Part shown: piece by piece, positions 25,961 to 35,282 of the stretch
Layout: the number at the start of each line of letters is the position of its first letter
Numbering within the stretch: position 1 is the stretch's first letter
From: Roseibium aggregatum
Lineage (GTDB): Bacteria > Pseudomonadota > Alphaproteobacteria > Rhizobiales > Stappiaceae
NCBI RefSeq assembly: GCF_014692675.1
Contig: NZ_JABFCZ010000022.1
Coordinates: 59,273-123,272 of the forward strand
Length of the DNA stretch: 64,000 nucleotides
Direction: 5' to 3'
Translations under genes and position numbers: made by a program
The notes under the pieces: generated by a model
What the model saw: the letters and a program-made list of their open reading frames with translations, nothing else
Databases searched by the model: none
What the model was told of the DNA's origin: nothing

Positions 25961-25968
25961 GCCATGAC

Positions 25969-26712
25969 CTATTTCCACTCGACGCTGGCGGCGAACATGT
26001 AGCCCGAGCCGTAAATGGTCCGGATCAGGGTGGGAACATCCGGCGTGCAGAGTTTCTTGCGAAGCCGGGAAATCCTGACGTCGATCGACCGGTCCAGGCT
26101 TTCATCTCGGCCGCCGTGTTCCAGCAGATAGTCGCGGGTGAGAACGCGCTTGGGCGCCCTGAGCAGCGCCTCCAGCAGGTGGGCCTCGCCGGTGGAGAGA
26201 AAGGTTTCCTCTCCATCCGCTGAGGTGAGGCAGTGCGAGCCGGGGGTATAGGTCCAGCCGGCAAACCGGGCCTTGTCCTCCGATACGGTCTCAGCGGGGC
26301 GGTTTGCGGACCGTCTCAGGATCGAGCGGATGCGGGCCACGACTTCGCGCGGGTCGAAGGGTTTGACCACATAGTCGTCCGCGCCCATTTCAAGGCCCAT
26401 GACCCGGTCTGAGGAATGGCTGCGCGCACTCAGGACAAGGATCGGCACGGAGGATTTCTTGCGCACCTCGTTGATGAGGGTCATGCCGTCGATATCCGGA
26501 AGGCCGAGGTCGATCAGGCAGGCATCCGGTTTCTCCAGGGTGAGTGCATCGAGCATGTCGGTCGCCCGGGAAAACACCCGGGTCGTCATTCCGAAGGGGG
26601 TCATGTTTTCCACCAGCAGGGCGCAGATGTCCGGCTCGTCGTCGACGATGAAAACCAGGGAAGGTCTGGCCGCCGGGTCAATGCTCCCGTTGCGATATTC
26701 CTGATGTGTCAT
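25969..26712 (-). CDS. OmpR/PhoB-type response regulator
   Basis: A 247-residue regulator. The receiver contains VFIVDDEPDICALL, phosphoacceptor Asp68 in ACLIDLGLPDIDG, and the Lys in DYVVKPFDPREVVARI. The C-terminal winged helix ends with the standard RVLTRDYLLEH, SIDVRISRLRKKL and IRTIYGSGYMF motifs. The ATG at 26712 overlaps the stop of the hybrid kinase gene (ATGA), so kinase and regulator are co-translated. The longer frame upstream is inside the kinase gene and is not used. Confidence 0.93.
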   Translation of the reverse strand: MTHQEYRNGSIDPAARPSLVFIVDDEPDICALLVENMTPFGMTTRVFSRATDMLDALTLEKPDACLIDLGLPDIDGMTLINEVRKKSSVPILVLSARSHSSDRVMGLEMGADDYVVKPFDPREVVARIRSILRRSANRPAETVSEDKARFAGWTYTPGSHCLTSADGEETFLSTGEAHLLEALLRAPKRVLTRDYLLEHGGRDESLDRSIDVRISRLRKKLCTPDVPTLIRTIYGSGYMFAASVEWK

Positions 26713-28670
26713 GACGTGAGTATCTGCCTCAAGGTCAGAGCGAGATGGTCGGTTTGAAAGGGTTTGGCGAGGACCGGGAATTCGCAGTCCGGCAGGTCGG
26801 CGTCCAGGCTGCCCCAATCGGCATAGCCGGTCATCAGCGCGATGCCGAGGTCTTGCCGTTTCGTCCTGATTTCCTTGGCAAGTGCCAGTCCGTTCATCTG
26901 GCCCGGCATGACGATATCGCTCAGGACGGCGCGCAGATCGGGAAGTTCAACCGCGAGGATACGGGCATCCTCGGCGTTTTCCGCAAGCAGCACCGAATAA
27001 CCAAGGCCGGCCAGTTCTTCCGTCAACACCGCCGCGACGTCCGGGTTATCCTCCACCAGCAGCAGCAGTTCGCCGTTGCCGCGAAGATTTCCGGTTTGGC
27101 CAAGGGCGTCGAGGTCAACGGTTTCCACCGCCACGTCCGGCAGGGATCTGGCCGGAAGATACAGGCGGAATTCCGTGCCGGCCCCGGGGTCGGAGATGAT
27201 ATCCACGGCGCCGCCCGACTGGCGCATGAAGCCGTAGACCATGGACAGTCCGAGCCCGCTTCCGGTGCCGAAGGGTTTGGTGGTGAAGAACGGTTCGAAG
27301 ATGCGCAGGCGGGTGTCTTCATCCATTCCGACGCCGGTGTCCCTGACGACCAGCACCGCATAACGTCCGGGCGGGACGGACAGCTCTTCGGCTCCGCGCT
27401 GGTCGAGGACCTGCTCTTCGAGACGGATTTCGAGCGTGCCGCCGTCGGGCATGGCGTCCCTGGCATTGAAGGCAAGGTTGATCAGCGCGGTTTCCATCTG
27501 TGTCGGATCGATACGCGCGGCGAGATCGGGTACGGGCTGTTCGATCCGCAGTGTGATCGGGGCGGGAAGCGATCCCATCAGCAGGCTGGAGATGTTGTTC
27601 AGAACCTGGCGGAGCGGGACGACCTTGGGATCGACCGCCTGACCGCGGCTGAAGGCCAGCAGGCGCTGGGTCAGATCGGCCCCGCGCTGGGTTGCCTGAA
27701 GCATCGGCGCAAGATGGGTCCTGAGGGTTTCGGCGGCGATCATGCCTTCTTTCCGGTTCAGGCTGAGCAGGTTGCCGATCAGGATCGTGAGCAGATTGTT
27801 GAAATCATGGGCCAGCCCGCCGGCCAGCTTGCCGACCGCATCCATCCGCTGGGACTGCAGCAAGGTCGCTTCGCTGCGCCTTTGTTCGGTGGCATCGAGC
27901 GAAAGCACGAAGATCCCGAGCGTCCGTCCGTCAAGGGTCATGTCCGGAATGATCGTGGAGCGCATATAGGCCAGCGAGCCGTCCGGGCGGGTGCGGGTGT
28001 ATTCATAGGAAACGACGTGACCCTCGAAGGCCCGGTCGATCTGCGGGCCGATTTCCCCGTAGAGCTCTTCGCCGATGACTTCCCGGGCCGAACGGCCTGC
28101 GATCGAGGTCACGGACTGGCCGAACCATTCCGCATAACGGCGGTTGGCGAAACGGTAGACGGGGCCGGGCGCAAGATAGGCGACCAGAGCCGGAATGTTG
28201 TCCGTCACCAGCCGCAGCCAGTCCTCACTCTGACGCAAGGCTCGGGTGCGCTCCTCGACCGTTTTTTCCAGTTTTTCCTGGCGCTGTCTTTCTTCGGTGA
28301 GGTCGGTGTAGATGGTGACGAAGCCGCCTTGCGGCAGCGGGGTTCCGCTGATGGCAATAACCTGGCCATTCGGCCTGACGCGTTCGAAATAATGGGGTTC
28401 GAACAGCCATGCCCGGTCCACCCTCCGCCGGATCTTGCCTTCGATATCTCCCGGGCCGTATTCGCCTCGTTCGGCATTCACACGCAGAAATTCCTCCAGG
28501 TGGGTGCCCCTGTGGGCAAGTTCCTGCGGAAAGTCCAGCATCTCCCAGAGGCCGCGGTTCCAGGCGACCAGCCGCAAGTTCGCGTCGAAGACCGAAAATC
28601 CCTGGTTGACGTGGTCGAGCGCTGCCTGAAGCAGGTCGAGTTGAGCCTGAAGTTGCGCCGTTTCCTCCAT
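26709..28670 (-). CDS. PAS-domain hybrid sensor histidine kinase
   Basis: A 653-residue cytoplasmic kinase without membrane segments. Residues 1-125 are a PAS_7-type domain (HVNQGFSVFDANLRLVAWNRG), a short coiled coil leads to a second PAS (about 150-270), then HisKA with His288 in GGLAHDFNNLL, an HATPase domain (DTGVGMDEDTR, GSGLGLSMVYGF) and a C-terminal receiver with the Asp in AVLSDIVMPG. The layout is that of soluble hybrid kinases that can also dephosphorylate a partner regulator. The OmpR-type regulator overlaps its 3' end. The signal is unknown. Confidence 0.92.
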   Translation of the reverse strand: MEETAQLQAQLDLLQAALDHVNQGFSVFDANLRLVAWNRGLWEMLDFPQELAHRGTHLEEFLRVNAERGEYGPGDIEGKIRRRVDRAWLFEPHYFERVRPNGQVIAISGTPLPQGGFVTIYTDLTEERQRQEKLEKTVEERTRALRQSEDWLRLVTDNIPALVAYLAPGPVYRFANRRYAEWFGQSVTSIAGRSAREVIGEELYGEIGPQIDRAFEGHVVSYEYTRTRPDGSLAYMRSTIIPDMTLDGRTLGIFVLSLDATEQRRSEATLLQSQRMDAVGKLAGGLAHDFNNLLTILIGNLLSLNRKEGMIAAETLRTHLAPMLQATQRGADLTQRLLAFSRGQAVDPKVVPLRQVLNNISSLLMGSLPAPITLRIEQPVPDLAARIDPTQMETALINLAFNARDAMPDGGTLEIRLEEQVLDQRGAEELSVPPGRYAVLVVRDTGVGMDEDTRLRIFEPFFTTKPFGTGSGLGLSMVYGFMRQSGGAVDIISDPGAGTEFRLYLPARSLPDVAVETVDLDALGQTGNLRGNGELLLLVEDNPDVAAVLTEELAGLGYSVLLAENAEDARILAVELPDLRAVLSDIVMPGQMNGLALAKEIRTKRQDLGIALMTGYADWGSLDADLPDCEFPVLAKPFQTDHLALTLRQILTS

Positions 28671-28731
28671 AGCGAAACTTTATTTCGCTGCTTCTGCATT
28701 GGCTAGTTCCTTTTATGGATGATGCCCTACG

Positions 28732-28763
28732 GTCACGTGACACATTTTGTTACAATTGAAACA
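28732..28763. promoter_or_regulatory. Two palindromes upstream of the hybrid kinase gene
   Basis: GTCACGTGAC (28732-28741) is a perfect palindrome and TGTTACAATTGAAACA (28748-28763) is palindromic in 14 of 16 positions. Both lie 62-93 nt upstream of the kinase start in the region shared with the divergent acyl-CoA ligase operon. They may be regulator sites; which regulator is unknown. Confidence 0.35.
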
Positions 28764-28829
28764 TATTGGCGTAATCCATGCTGCTTAGCGTTTGCCTGTC
28801 CGGAGGCTGACGGTTCCGCCCTGCGAAAA

Positions 28830-28847
28830 CCATTTTTGAAAAAATGG
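28830..28847. promoter_or_regulatory. AT-rich inverted repeat before the acyl-CoA ligase operon
   Basis: CCATTTTT-GA-AAAAATGG is a perfect 8-bp dyad 85 nt before the ligase start. A CCCCG-N5-CGGGG mRNA hairpin follows at 28893-28907. An operator or a leader structure is possible. Confidence 0.35.
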
Positions 28848-28931
28848 CTTGAAGCAAATGGGAACGGGTAGTTTCATGGACGCATAAATCGACCCCGGAA
28901 AACGGGGCGGCTCTAAAGGGATGAACACGCT

Positions 28932-30914
28932 ATGGCAGGGTTGGCCGGCGCCGCTTCGAGCGGCGGGGACACCTTTCCGAAGATTCTTCTGCATAATGCG
29001 AAGGTCTTCGGAGACCGAACTGCTGTTCGGGAAAAGGATTTCGGGATCTGGCAGAGCTGGACCTGGACGCAAGTGCGGGACAATATCCGCGATCTGTCGC
29101 TCGGTCTGAAAGAACTCGGCCTCCAGCAGGGACAAAAGGTAGCCATCGTCGGCGCCAACCGGCCCCGGCTCTACTGGTCCATGGTGGCCGCGCAGGCGAT
29201 CGGTGCCGTACCGGTTCCCGTCTATGCGGATTCCGTCGCCGAGGAGATGGCCTATGTTCTCGGCCATGCCGAGGTGGCGTTCGCCGTCGTCGAGGACCAG
29301 GAGCAGGTGGATAAGCTCCTGTCCATGGACAGCGAAGTCCCGACCCTCAAGGACATCATCTACGACGAAACCCGGGGCCTGCGCGACTACGATCATACGC
29401 ATCTGCATGATTTCGCCGCGGTACAGGCCCTTGGCCGCAAGGTCCTGGAAAAGGACCCGGGCACGGAAAAGGCCTGGGAAGACGGGTTCGCCCCGGCCAA
29501 GGGATCGGACATTGCCGTCATGCTCTATACGTCCGGCACGACCGGGCGGCCCAAGGGCGTGATGCTGTCCTTCGACAACCTCATCATCTCCGCGCGCAAC
29601 GCCAATGCGTTCGATCATCTGGACGAGCATGAGGAAGTCCTGGCCTATCTGCCGATGGCCTGGATCGGCGACCATGTGTTTTCCCTCGCACAGGCCTTCA
29701 CCGCAGGTTACTGCGTGAACTGTCCGGAAAGCCTCGATACCATCGATGTCGACCGGCTCGAGATCGCGCCGACCTATTTCTTCGCCCCGCCGCGCGTGTT
29801 CGAAAGCATGCTGACGTCGATCATGGTGCGCATGGAGGACGCAGGGAAAACCAAGCGCCGGATGTTCGATTATTTCATGGGCGTGGCCCGCCGTTCGGGG
29901 GAGAAGATCCTCAACGGTGAAAGCGTCTCCCTGAAGGACCGGCTCCTCTACCGGCTCGGGGAATTCTTCGTCTACGGACCGCTGAAGAACCGGATGGGGC
30001 TGACCCGGATGAAGGTCGGCTATACGGCGGGCGAGGCGATCGGACCGGAAATCTTCCGCTTCTACCGCGCCCTCGGGCTCAATCTGAAGCAGCTCTACGG
30101 TCAGACCGAAGCGAGCGTCTACATCACACTGCAGCCGGACGGTGAAATCTACGGTGACACCGTCGGCAAGCCGGCGCCTTCGGTCGAACTGAAGATCGCT
30201 GAAAACGGCGAAGTGCTTTACCGCTCTCCCGGCGTCTTCGTCGGCTACTACAAGAACGACGAAGCCACCCGGTCGACCAAGACGGAAGAAGGCTGGGTGC
30301 ATACCGGCGATGCCGGCTTTATCGCCGAGAACGGCCATCTGAAGATCATCGACCGGGCAAAGGACGTCGGCAAGCTGAACGACGGCTCCCTGTTCGCACC
30401 GAAATACATCGAGAACAAGCTCAAGTTCTTCCCCAACATCAAGGAGGCGGTAGCCTTCGGCGATGGCAGGGACCGGGTCGGGGTCTTCATCAATATCGAC
30501 CTGACGGCGGTCGGGTCCTGGGCGGAGCGCAACAACGTCAACTACGCCAGCTACCAGGAGCTTGCCGCCCATCCCCAGGTCTATGCCATGATCCAGGAGC
30601 ACGTGGATCAGGTGAACCGGGACCTTGCGAGCGAGCCGATGATGGCAGGCGCCCAGATCCGCCGCTTCCTGGTCCTGCACAAGGAACTGGATGCGGATGA
30701 CGGCGAGCTGACGCGCACCCAGAAGGTCCGCCGCAACTTCATTGCGGAGCGCTATGCTCCGCTGATCGAGGCGCTCTATGACGGCTCGACATCCAAACAT
30801 GTGCGGACGGAAGTCACCTTCGAGGATGGCCGGGTCGGTGCGATCGAAGCGACCGTGGAAATCCGGGACATGCCCGCGCACGAAGCGTCTGGCCTTCAGG
30901 AGGCGGCTGAATGA
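28932..30914 (+). CDS. Acyl-CoA synthetase (AMP-forming, long-chain FadD15-like)
   Basis: A 660-residue ANL-superfamily enzyme that would activate a carboxylic acid to its CoA thioester. The phosphate loop is MLYTSGTTGRPKGVMLS (about residue 200), the A5-type motif is QLYGQTEASVY, and the hinge region follows EEGWVHTGDAGF and KIIDRAKD. The long-chain synthetase-like length and the segment LAYLPMAWIGDHVFS place it near bacterial FACL proteins linked to ABC transporters. The start is ATG 28932. It overlaps the ABC ATPase gene by ATGA and opens a seven-gene cluster ending with a second CoA ligase, so it probably activates the imported compound. Confidence 0.9.
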   Translation: MAGLAGAASSGGDTFPKILLHNAKVFGDRTAVREKDFGIWQSWTWTQVRDNIRDLSLGLKELGLQQGQKVAIVGANRPRLYWSMVAAQAIGAVPVPVYADSVAEEMAYVLGHAEVAFAVVEDQEQVDKLLSMDSEVPTLKDIIYDETRGLRDYDHTHLHDFAAVQALGRKVLEKDPGTEKAWEDGFAPAKGSDIAVMLYTSGTTGRPKGVMLSFDNLIISARNANAFDHLDEHEEVLAYLPMAWIGDHVFSLAQAFTAGYCVNCPESLDTIDVDRLEIAPTYFFAPPRVFESMLTSIMVRMEDAGKTKRRMFDYFMGVARRSGEKILNGESVSLKDRLLYRLGEFFVYGPLKNRMGLTRMKVGYTAGEAIGPEIFRFYRALGLNLKQLYGQTEASVYITLQPDGEIYGDTVGKPAPSVELKIAENGEVLYRSPGVFVGYYKNDEATRSTKTEEGWVHTGDAGFIAENGHLKIIDRAKDVGKLNDGSLFAPKYIENKLKFFPNIKEAVAFGDGRDRVGVFINIDLTAVGSWAERNNVNYASYQELAAHPQVYAMIQEHVDQVNRDLASEPMMAGAQIRRFLVLHKELDADDGELTRTQKVRRNFIAERYAPLIEALYDGSTSKHVRTEVTFEDGRVGAIEATVEIRDMPAHEASGLQEAAE

Positions 30915-31735
30915 ATGCCATCATGACGAGTGAGGAAATGCCGCAGGTGGCTGCCCCGACAGCGGAGCGCGAAGACCTGTTGCGCGTGGACAATGTGTCC
31001 CTGTCCTTCGGCGGCGTGAAAGCGATCACCGACATTTCCTTCGATATCAAGAAGGGGGAGATCCGCGCGATCATCGGGCCGAACGGGGCGGGCAAGACCT
31101 CCATGCTCAATGTGATCAACGGCTTCTATCATCCGCAGGTGGGCACCATCACCTGGCAGGGTCAGGTGCGGCGGAAGATGAAACCCTATGAGGCCGCGAG
31201 CCAGGGCATCGCGCGCACCTTCCAGAACGTGGCGCTGTTCCGGGGCATGACGACGCTCGACAACATCATGTCGGGCCGCTCGCTGAAGATGCGCAAGAAC
31301 TTCTTCTGGCAAATGATGTGGTACGGGCCTGCACGCGAGGAGGAAATCGAACACCGCAAGAAGGTCGAGGAGATCATCGACTTCCTGGAAATCCAGGCGA
31401 TCCGGAAAACGCCGGTCGGCCGCCTGCCCTACGGCCTGCAGAAGCGCGTCGAACTGGGCCGGGCGCTGGCCATGGAACCGGACCTTCTTCTGCTCGATGA
31501 GCCCATGGCGGGCATGAACCTGGAAGAAAAGGCGGACATGAGCCGGTTCATCCTGGATGTGAACCAGGAGTTCGGGACCACGATCGCCCTGATCGAACAC
31601 GATATGGGCGTGGTCATGGACCTGTCCGACCGTGTCGTCGTTCTCGACTACGGCAAGAAGATCGCAGACGGGCCGCCTGAAGAGGTTCAGGCCAGCCAGG
31701 CCGTGATCGACGCCTATCTCGGCGTGAGCCACTGA
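30911..31735 (+). CDS. Branched-chain-type ABC transporter ATPase (LivG-like)
   Basis: A 274-residue ATPase of the LivG subgroup. Walker A is IIGPNGAGKTSMLN, the segment GIARTFQNVALFRGMT is a LivG hallmark, and Walker B is LLLLDEPMAGMNLEEK, after a degenerate signature in LPYGLQKRVELGRAL (usually LSGG/LPYGxQR). It starts at ATG 30911 inside the end of the ligase gene. With the LivF-like ATPase encoded 4 kb downstream it would drive the LivHM permeases. The substrate class could be an amino acid, amide, urea or aromatic/fatty acid; the flanking CoA ligases favour an acid. Confidence 0.93.
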   Translation: MNAIMTSEEMPQVAAPTAEREDLLRVDNVSLSFGGVKAITDISFDIKKGEIRAIIGPNGAGKTSMLNVINGFYHPQVGTITWQGQVRRKMKPYEAASQGIARTFQNVALFRGMTTLDNIMSGRSLKMRKNFFWQMMWYGPAREEEIEHRKKVEEIIDFLEIQAIRKTPVGRLPYGLQKRVELGRALAMEPDLLLLDEPMAGMNLEEKADMSRFILDVNQEFGTTIALIEHDMGVVMDLSDRVVVLDYGKKIADGPPEEVQASQAVIDAYLGVSH

Positions 31736-31753
31736 TTAAAGGGAACGACATTC

Positions 31754-32707
31754 ATGCTGTATGACATCTTCATCGATCCCTTTGTCCAGATGGTCACAAT
31801 GCCGGACTTCTTCCTGCAGGTCCTGTGGGAAGGGTTCGTGACCGGGATCCTCTATGCGCTGATCGCCCTCGGGTTCGTCCTGATCTTCAAGGCCTCCGGC
31901 GTCTTCAACTTCGCGCAAGGCATCATGGTGGTGTTCGCCGGCCTGACCCTGGTCGGCCTGCACGAACACGGGATACCGGCCTATCTTGCGCTGCTCCTGA
32001 CCATCGTCGTCATGGGGATCCTGGCCTACGGGATCGAACGGGTCGTGATGCGTCCGCTGGTCAACCAGCCGGACATCATCCTGCTCATGGCGACCATCGG
32101 CCTGACCTATTTCCTCGTCGGCTTCGGCGAGTTCGTCTTCGGCGGCGAGCCGAAGCAGATGATCGCGGAACAGCTCGGGCTTCCGACCGGATCGACGGCG
32201 TTTGAAATGGGCGAACGCGGTCTGGTCATCCTGCAGCATATCGACATCGCGGCTGCCTTGATCGCCATCATCATGGTGACCGCGCTTGCCATCTTCTTCA
32301 ACAAGACGCGGATCGGCCGGGCGCTCCGGGCCGTGGCCGACGATCACCAGGCCGCCCTGTCGGTCGGCATTTCGCTCAACCAGATCTGGGCCATCGTGTG
32401 GTTTGCGGCCGGTCTGGTCGCGCTTGCCACGGGCATCATGTGGGGGGCGCGTTCCGACGTGTCCTTCGCCCTGGAGATCGTGGCGTTCAAGGCTCTGCCG
32501 GTTCTGATCTTGGGCGGCTTCACGTCCATCCCCGGCGCGATCATCGGCGGGCTGATCATTGGCTTCGGCGAGAAGATCGGTGAAATCTACTGGGGCGGAC
32601 TGGTCGGCGGCGGGATCGAATCCTGGCTCGCCTACATCATCGCCCTGATCTTCCTCTTGTTCCGGCCGCAGGGTCTCTTCGGCGAAAAAATCATCGAAAG
32701 AGTTTAG
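31754..32707 (+). CDS. Branched-chain-type ABC transporter permease (LivH-like)
   Basis: A 317-residue inner-membrane permease. It shows the LivH pattern: LWEGFVTGILYALIALGFVL at the first helix, the FNFAQGIMVVFAG motif, and the cytoplasmic EAA-like loop in RIGRALRAVADDHQAALSVG. It is followed after 4 nt by the LivM-like gene. Fits the usual length of the family. Confidence 0.93.
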   Translation: MLYDIFIDPFVQMVTMPDFFLQVLWEGFVTGILYALIALGFVLIFKASGVFNFAQGIMVVFAGLTLVGLHEHGIPAYLALLLTIVVMGILAYGIERVVMRPLVNQPDIILLMATIGLTYFLVGFGEFVFGGEPKQMIAEQLGLPTGSTAFEMGERGLVILQHIDIAAALIAIIMVTALAIFFNKTRIGRALRAVADDHQAALSVGISLNQIWAIVWFAAGLVALATGIMWGARSDVSFALEIVAFKALPVLILGGFTSIPGAIIGGLIIGFGEKIGEIYWGGLVGGGIESWLAYIIALIFLLFRPQGLFGEKIIERV

Positions 32708-32711
32708 GATT

Positions 32712-33788
32712 ATGTTTTATCGCGAAGCCGGCCAATTCAAGACAAGCTACGAGGCGGACCAGTCGCTCTTTCCGATCCGGCAGGACCGGATCGGCATTGC
32801 GGTGCTGCTCCTGATCGCCTTTGTGCTGATCCCGCTGACCGCCAACGACTTCTTCCTGACGTCGATCATGATCCCGTTCCTGGTGTTTTCACTGGCCGCG
32901 ATCGGGCTCAATGTGCTGACCGGCTTCGCCGGACAGCTTTCCCTGGGATCGGGCGCCTTCATGGGGGTCGGCGCCTATGCGGCCTACAAGCTGACGTCCA
33001 TCTTCCCCGATGTGAACGTCATCTTCCTGGTGCTGGTGTCCGGGTTTTTCTCGGCGGCCATCGGTGCGGTGTTCGGCCTGCCGTCCCTGCGCATCAAGGG
33101 GCTCTATCTGGCCGTGACGACGCTGGCGGCACAGTTCTTCCTGGAATGGTGCTTCATCCGCATTCCGTGGCTCTACAATTACAATGCGTCGGGCGCCATC
33201 GAGATCCCGAAACGCGACATGTTCGGCATCACGGTCTCCGGCGCGGAAGCAACGCCGCTGGCGCGCTATTTCGTCGTCCTGGCGATCACGGTGGTGATTG
33301 CGCTGCTGGTCGCTAATGTCCTGCGCGGCCGGATCGGGAGGTCGTGGATGATGATCCGCGACATGGACATCGCCGCCGAACTGATGGGTATCCGTCCGCT
33401 GCAGACGAAGCTGCTCGCCTTCGGCGTGTCGTCCTACATCTGCGGCGTCGCCGGTGCGATGATGGTGTTCTTCTGGCTGAACGCGGCCGAGCCCTCGTCC
33501 TATTCGATCACCCTGTCGTTCCAGATCCTGTTCATGGTGATCCTGGGCGGGCTGGGCAGCCTGGGCGGCTCTTTCATGGGCGCCGCCTTTATCTGGATCC
33601 TGCCGGTGTTCCTGAAATTCATTCCGGGAACGCTCGGGATCGACATTCCTGCGGAGACGGTCGAACATCTGACGTTCATGATCGTCGGCGCACTGATCAT
33701 CTTCTTCCTGATTGTCGAACCGCACGGTTTCGCGCGGCTTTGGCAGATCGGAAAGCAGAAGCTGAGAGTCTGGCCGTTCCCCTACTGA
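32712..33788 (+). CDS. Branched-chain-type ABC transporter permease (LivM-like)
   Basis: A 358-residue permease. The motif NVLTGFAGQLSLGSGAFMGVGAY and the coupling loop GRSWMMIRDMDIAAELMGI are typical of LivM. The hydrophobic core begins near residue 30 after a charged cytoplasmic N-terminus. It pairs with the LivH-like protein to form the membrane channel of the importer. Confidence 0.93.
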   Translation: MFYREAGQFKTSYEADQSLFPIRQDRIGIAVLLLIAFVLIPLTANDFFLTSIMIPFLVFSLAAIGLNVLTGFAGQLSLGSGAFMGVGAYAAYKLTSIFPDVNVIFLVLVSGFFSAAIGAVFGLPSLRIKGLYLAVTTLAAQFFLEWCFIRIPWLYNYNASGAIEIPKRDMFGITVSGAEATPLARYFVVLAITVVIALLVANVLRGRIGRSWMMIRDMDIAAELMGIRPLQTKLLAFGVSSYICGVAGAMMVFFWLNAAEPSSYSITLSFQILFMVILGGLGSLGGSFMGAAFIWILPVFLKFIPGTLGIDIPAETVEHLTFMIVGALIIFFLIVEPHGFARLWQIGKQKLRVWPFPY

Positions 33789-33895
33789 GCGGCAAGATTC
33801 AGGCACGCCATCCGGACAACGGACCTGTCCGGGGAGGATGGCGCAACGGGTCCGGCGGCACTCGAACCAGAGCGATGCCGCAAGGGAGGAAATGC

Positions 33896-35224
33896 ATGAT
33901 GAACTTCAAGCAATTTGCGCTTGGCACCGCCGTCGCTGTTGCGCTTGGCTCTTCGGGCTTTGTGCAGCAGGCAGCGGCTGAAGACAGCAACTACATTCCG
34001 CTGCTGACTTATCGGACCGGTCCTTATGCCGGTTCCGGTATTCCGATCGCGAACGGCATGTCCGACTATTTCGCCATGCTCAATGAACGCGACGGCGGCA
34101 TTGGCGGCGTGAAGCTCAATGTCGAGGAGTGCGAAACGGGCTACAACGCGCAAAAGGGCGTTGAGTGCTACGAAGCCACCAAGGGCAAGGGCGCGCTGGT
34201 CTACAATCCGTATTCCACCGGTATCACCCTTCAGTTGATCCCGAAGGCTTCCGTCGACAAGATCCCGGTCCTGTCCATGGGCTACGGCCTGTCGGCCGCG
34301 GCTGACGGCAACGTCTTCCCGTGGATCTTCAATGCGCCGGACACCTATTGGGACGGTGCCTCCGTGGTCATCAAGTACATCGCGCACCAGGAAGGTGGTC
34401 TCGACAAGCTCAAGGGCAAGAAGATCGGTTACCTGTTCCTCGATGCCGGTTATGGCCGTGAGCCGATTCCGCTTCTGGAAGACCTGGCGAAGAAATACGG
34501 CTTCGAGCTGCTGCAATACCCGGTTCCGGGCAAGGAAATGCAGAACCAGTCTTCGCAGTGGCTGAACGTTCGCCGTGACCGTCCGGACTACATGGTCATG
34601 TGGGGCTGGGGCGCGATGAACCCGACCGCCGTCAAGGAAGCCGTGAAGACCCGCTTCCCGATGGACCGGTTCATTGGCGTCTGGTGGTCGGCCGGCGATG
34701 ACGATGCCGCTGCAGGCGGTGCCGGTGCCAAGGGCTACAAGGCGATGAACTTCTCCGGTGTCGGCACCGAGTATCCGGCAATCCAGGACATCGTGAAGTA
34801 TGTGATCGATGCCGGGAAATCCGAGACCGACAAGGCAATGGTCGGCAGCACGCTCTACAACCGCGGTGTTCTGAACGCCATGATGGTTGCCGAAGCGATC
34901 CGTACCGCGCAGGAAAAGACCGGCAAGAAGGTCCTGACCGGCGAAGACATGCGGATCGGTCTGGAAAGCCTGGACCTGACGGCCGAGCGCCTGAAGGAAA
35001 TCGGCCTGGACGGCTTTGCCCATCCGATGAAGATCACCTGTGAGGACCACGCCGGTTCCGAGCCGGTGTTCATCCAGCAGTGGGATGGCGCGAAGTGGAA
35101 CAAGATCACCGACTGGTTCGAGCCGATGACGGATGTTGTCCGTCCGCTGCTTGAAGCGGCCGCCAAGGACTATGCGGAAAAGAACGCTCCCTGGCCGGCA
35201 CGTACCGAACCCTGCCCGAACTGA
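33896..35224 (+). CDS. ABC transporter substrate-binding protein (Leu/Ile/Val-type)
   Basis: A 442-residue periplasmic binding protein of the type-I fold. Residues 1-27 are a Sec signal (FALGTAVAVALGSSGFVQQ then AAAEDSN). The mature protein begins IPLLTYRTGPYAGSGIPIANG, the ligand-loop region of the family. It has an even number of Cys in mature form, including a conserved-looking C-terminal EPCPN. It is longer than LivK (about 370), like the subgroup associated with acyl-CoA ligases. Two adjacent ATGs (33896, 33899) follow GGGAGG; the first is taken. The strong hairpin downstream would raise its level over the ATPase gene that follows. Confidence 0.93.
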   Translation: MMNFKQFALGTAVAVALGSSGFVQQAAAEDSNYIPLLTYRTGPYAGSGIPIANGMSDYFAMLNERDGGIGGVKLNVEECETGYNAQKGVECYEATKGKGALVYNPYSTGITLQLIPKASVDKIPVLSMGYGLSAAADGNVFPWIFNAPDTYWDGASVVIKYIAHQEGGLDKLKGKKIGYLFLDAGYGREPIPLLEDLAKKYGFELLQYPVPGKEMQNQSSQWLNVRRDRPDYMVMWGWGAMNPTAVKEAVKTRFPMDRFIGVWWSAGDDDAAAGGAGAKGYKAMNFSGVGTEYPAIQDIVKYVIDAGKSETDKAMVGSTLYNRGVLNAMMVAEAIRTAQEKTGKKVLTGEDMRIGLESLDLTAERLKEIGLDGFAHPMKITCEDHAGSEPVFIQQWDGAKWNKITDWFEPMTDVVRPLLEAAAKDYAEKNAPWPARTEPCPN

Positions 35225-35235
35225 TCGGGTCGTTC

Positions 35236-35260
35236 GTCCCGCCGCCACCGGCGGCGGGAC
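35236..35260 (+). terminator. Intercistronic hairpin after the ABC binding-protein gene
   Basis: GTCCCGCCGCC-ACC-GGCGGCGGGAC is a perfect 11-bp stem directly after the binding-protein stop, followed by AGTTTCC. It probably attenuates transcription or blocks 3' decay so that binding protein exceeds the downstream LivF-like ATPase. Confidence 0.65.
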
Positions 35261-35282
35261 AGTTTCCGGAGGAATTTTCAAA

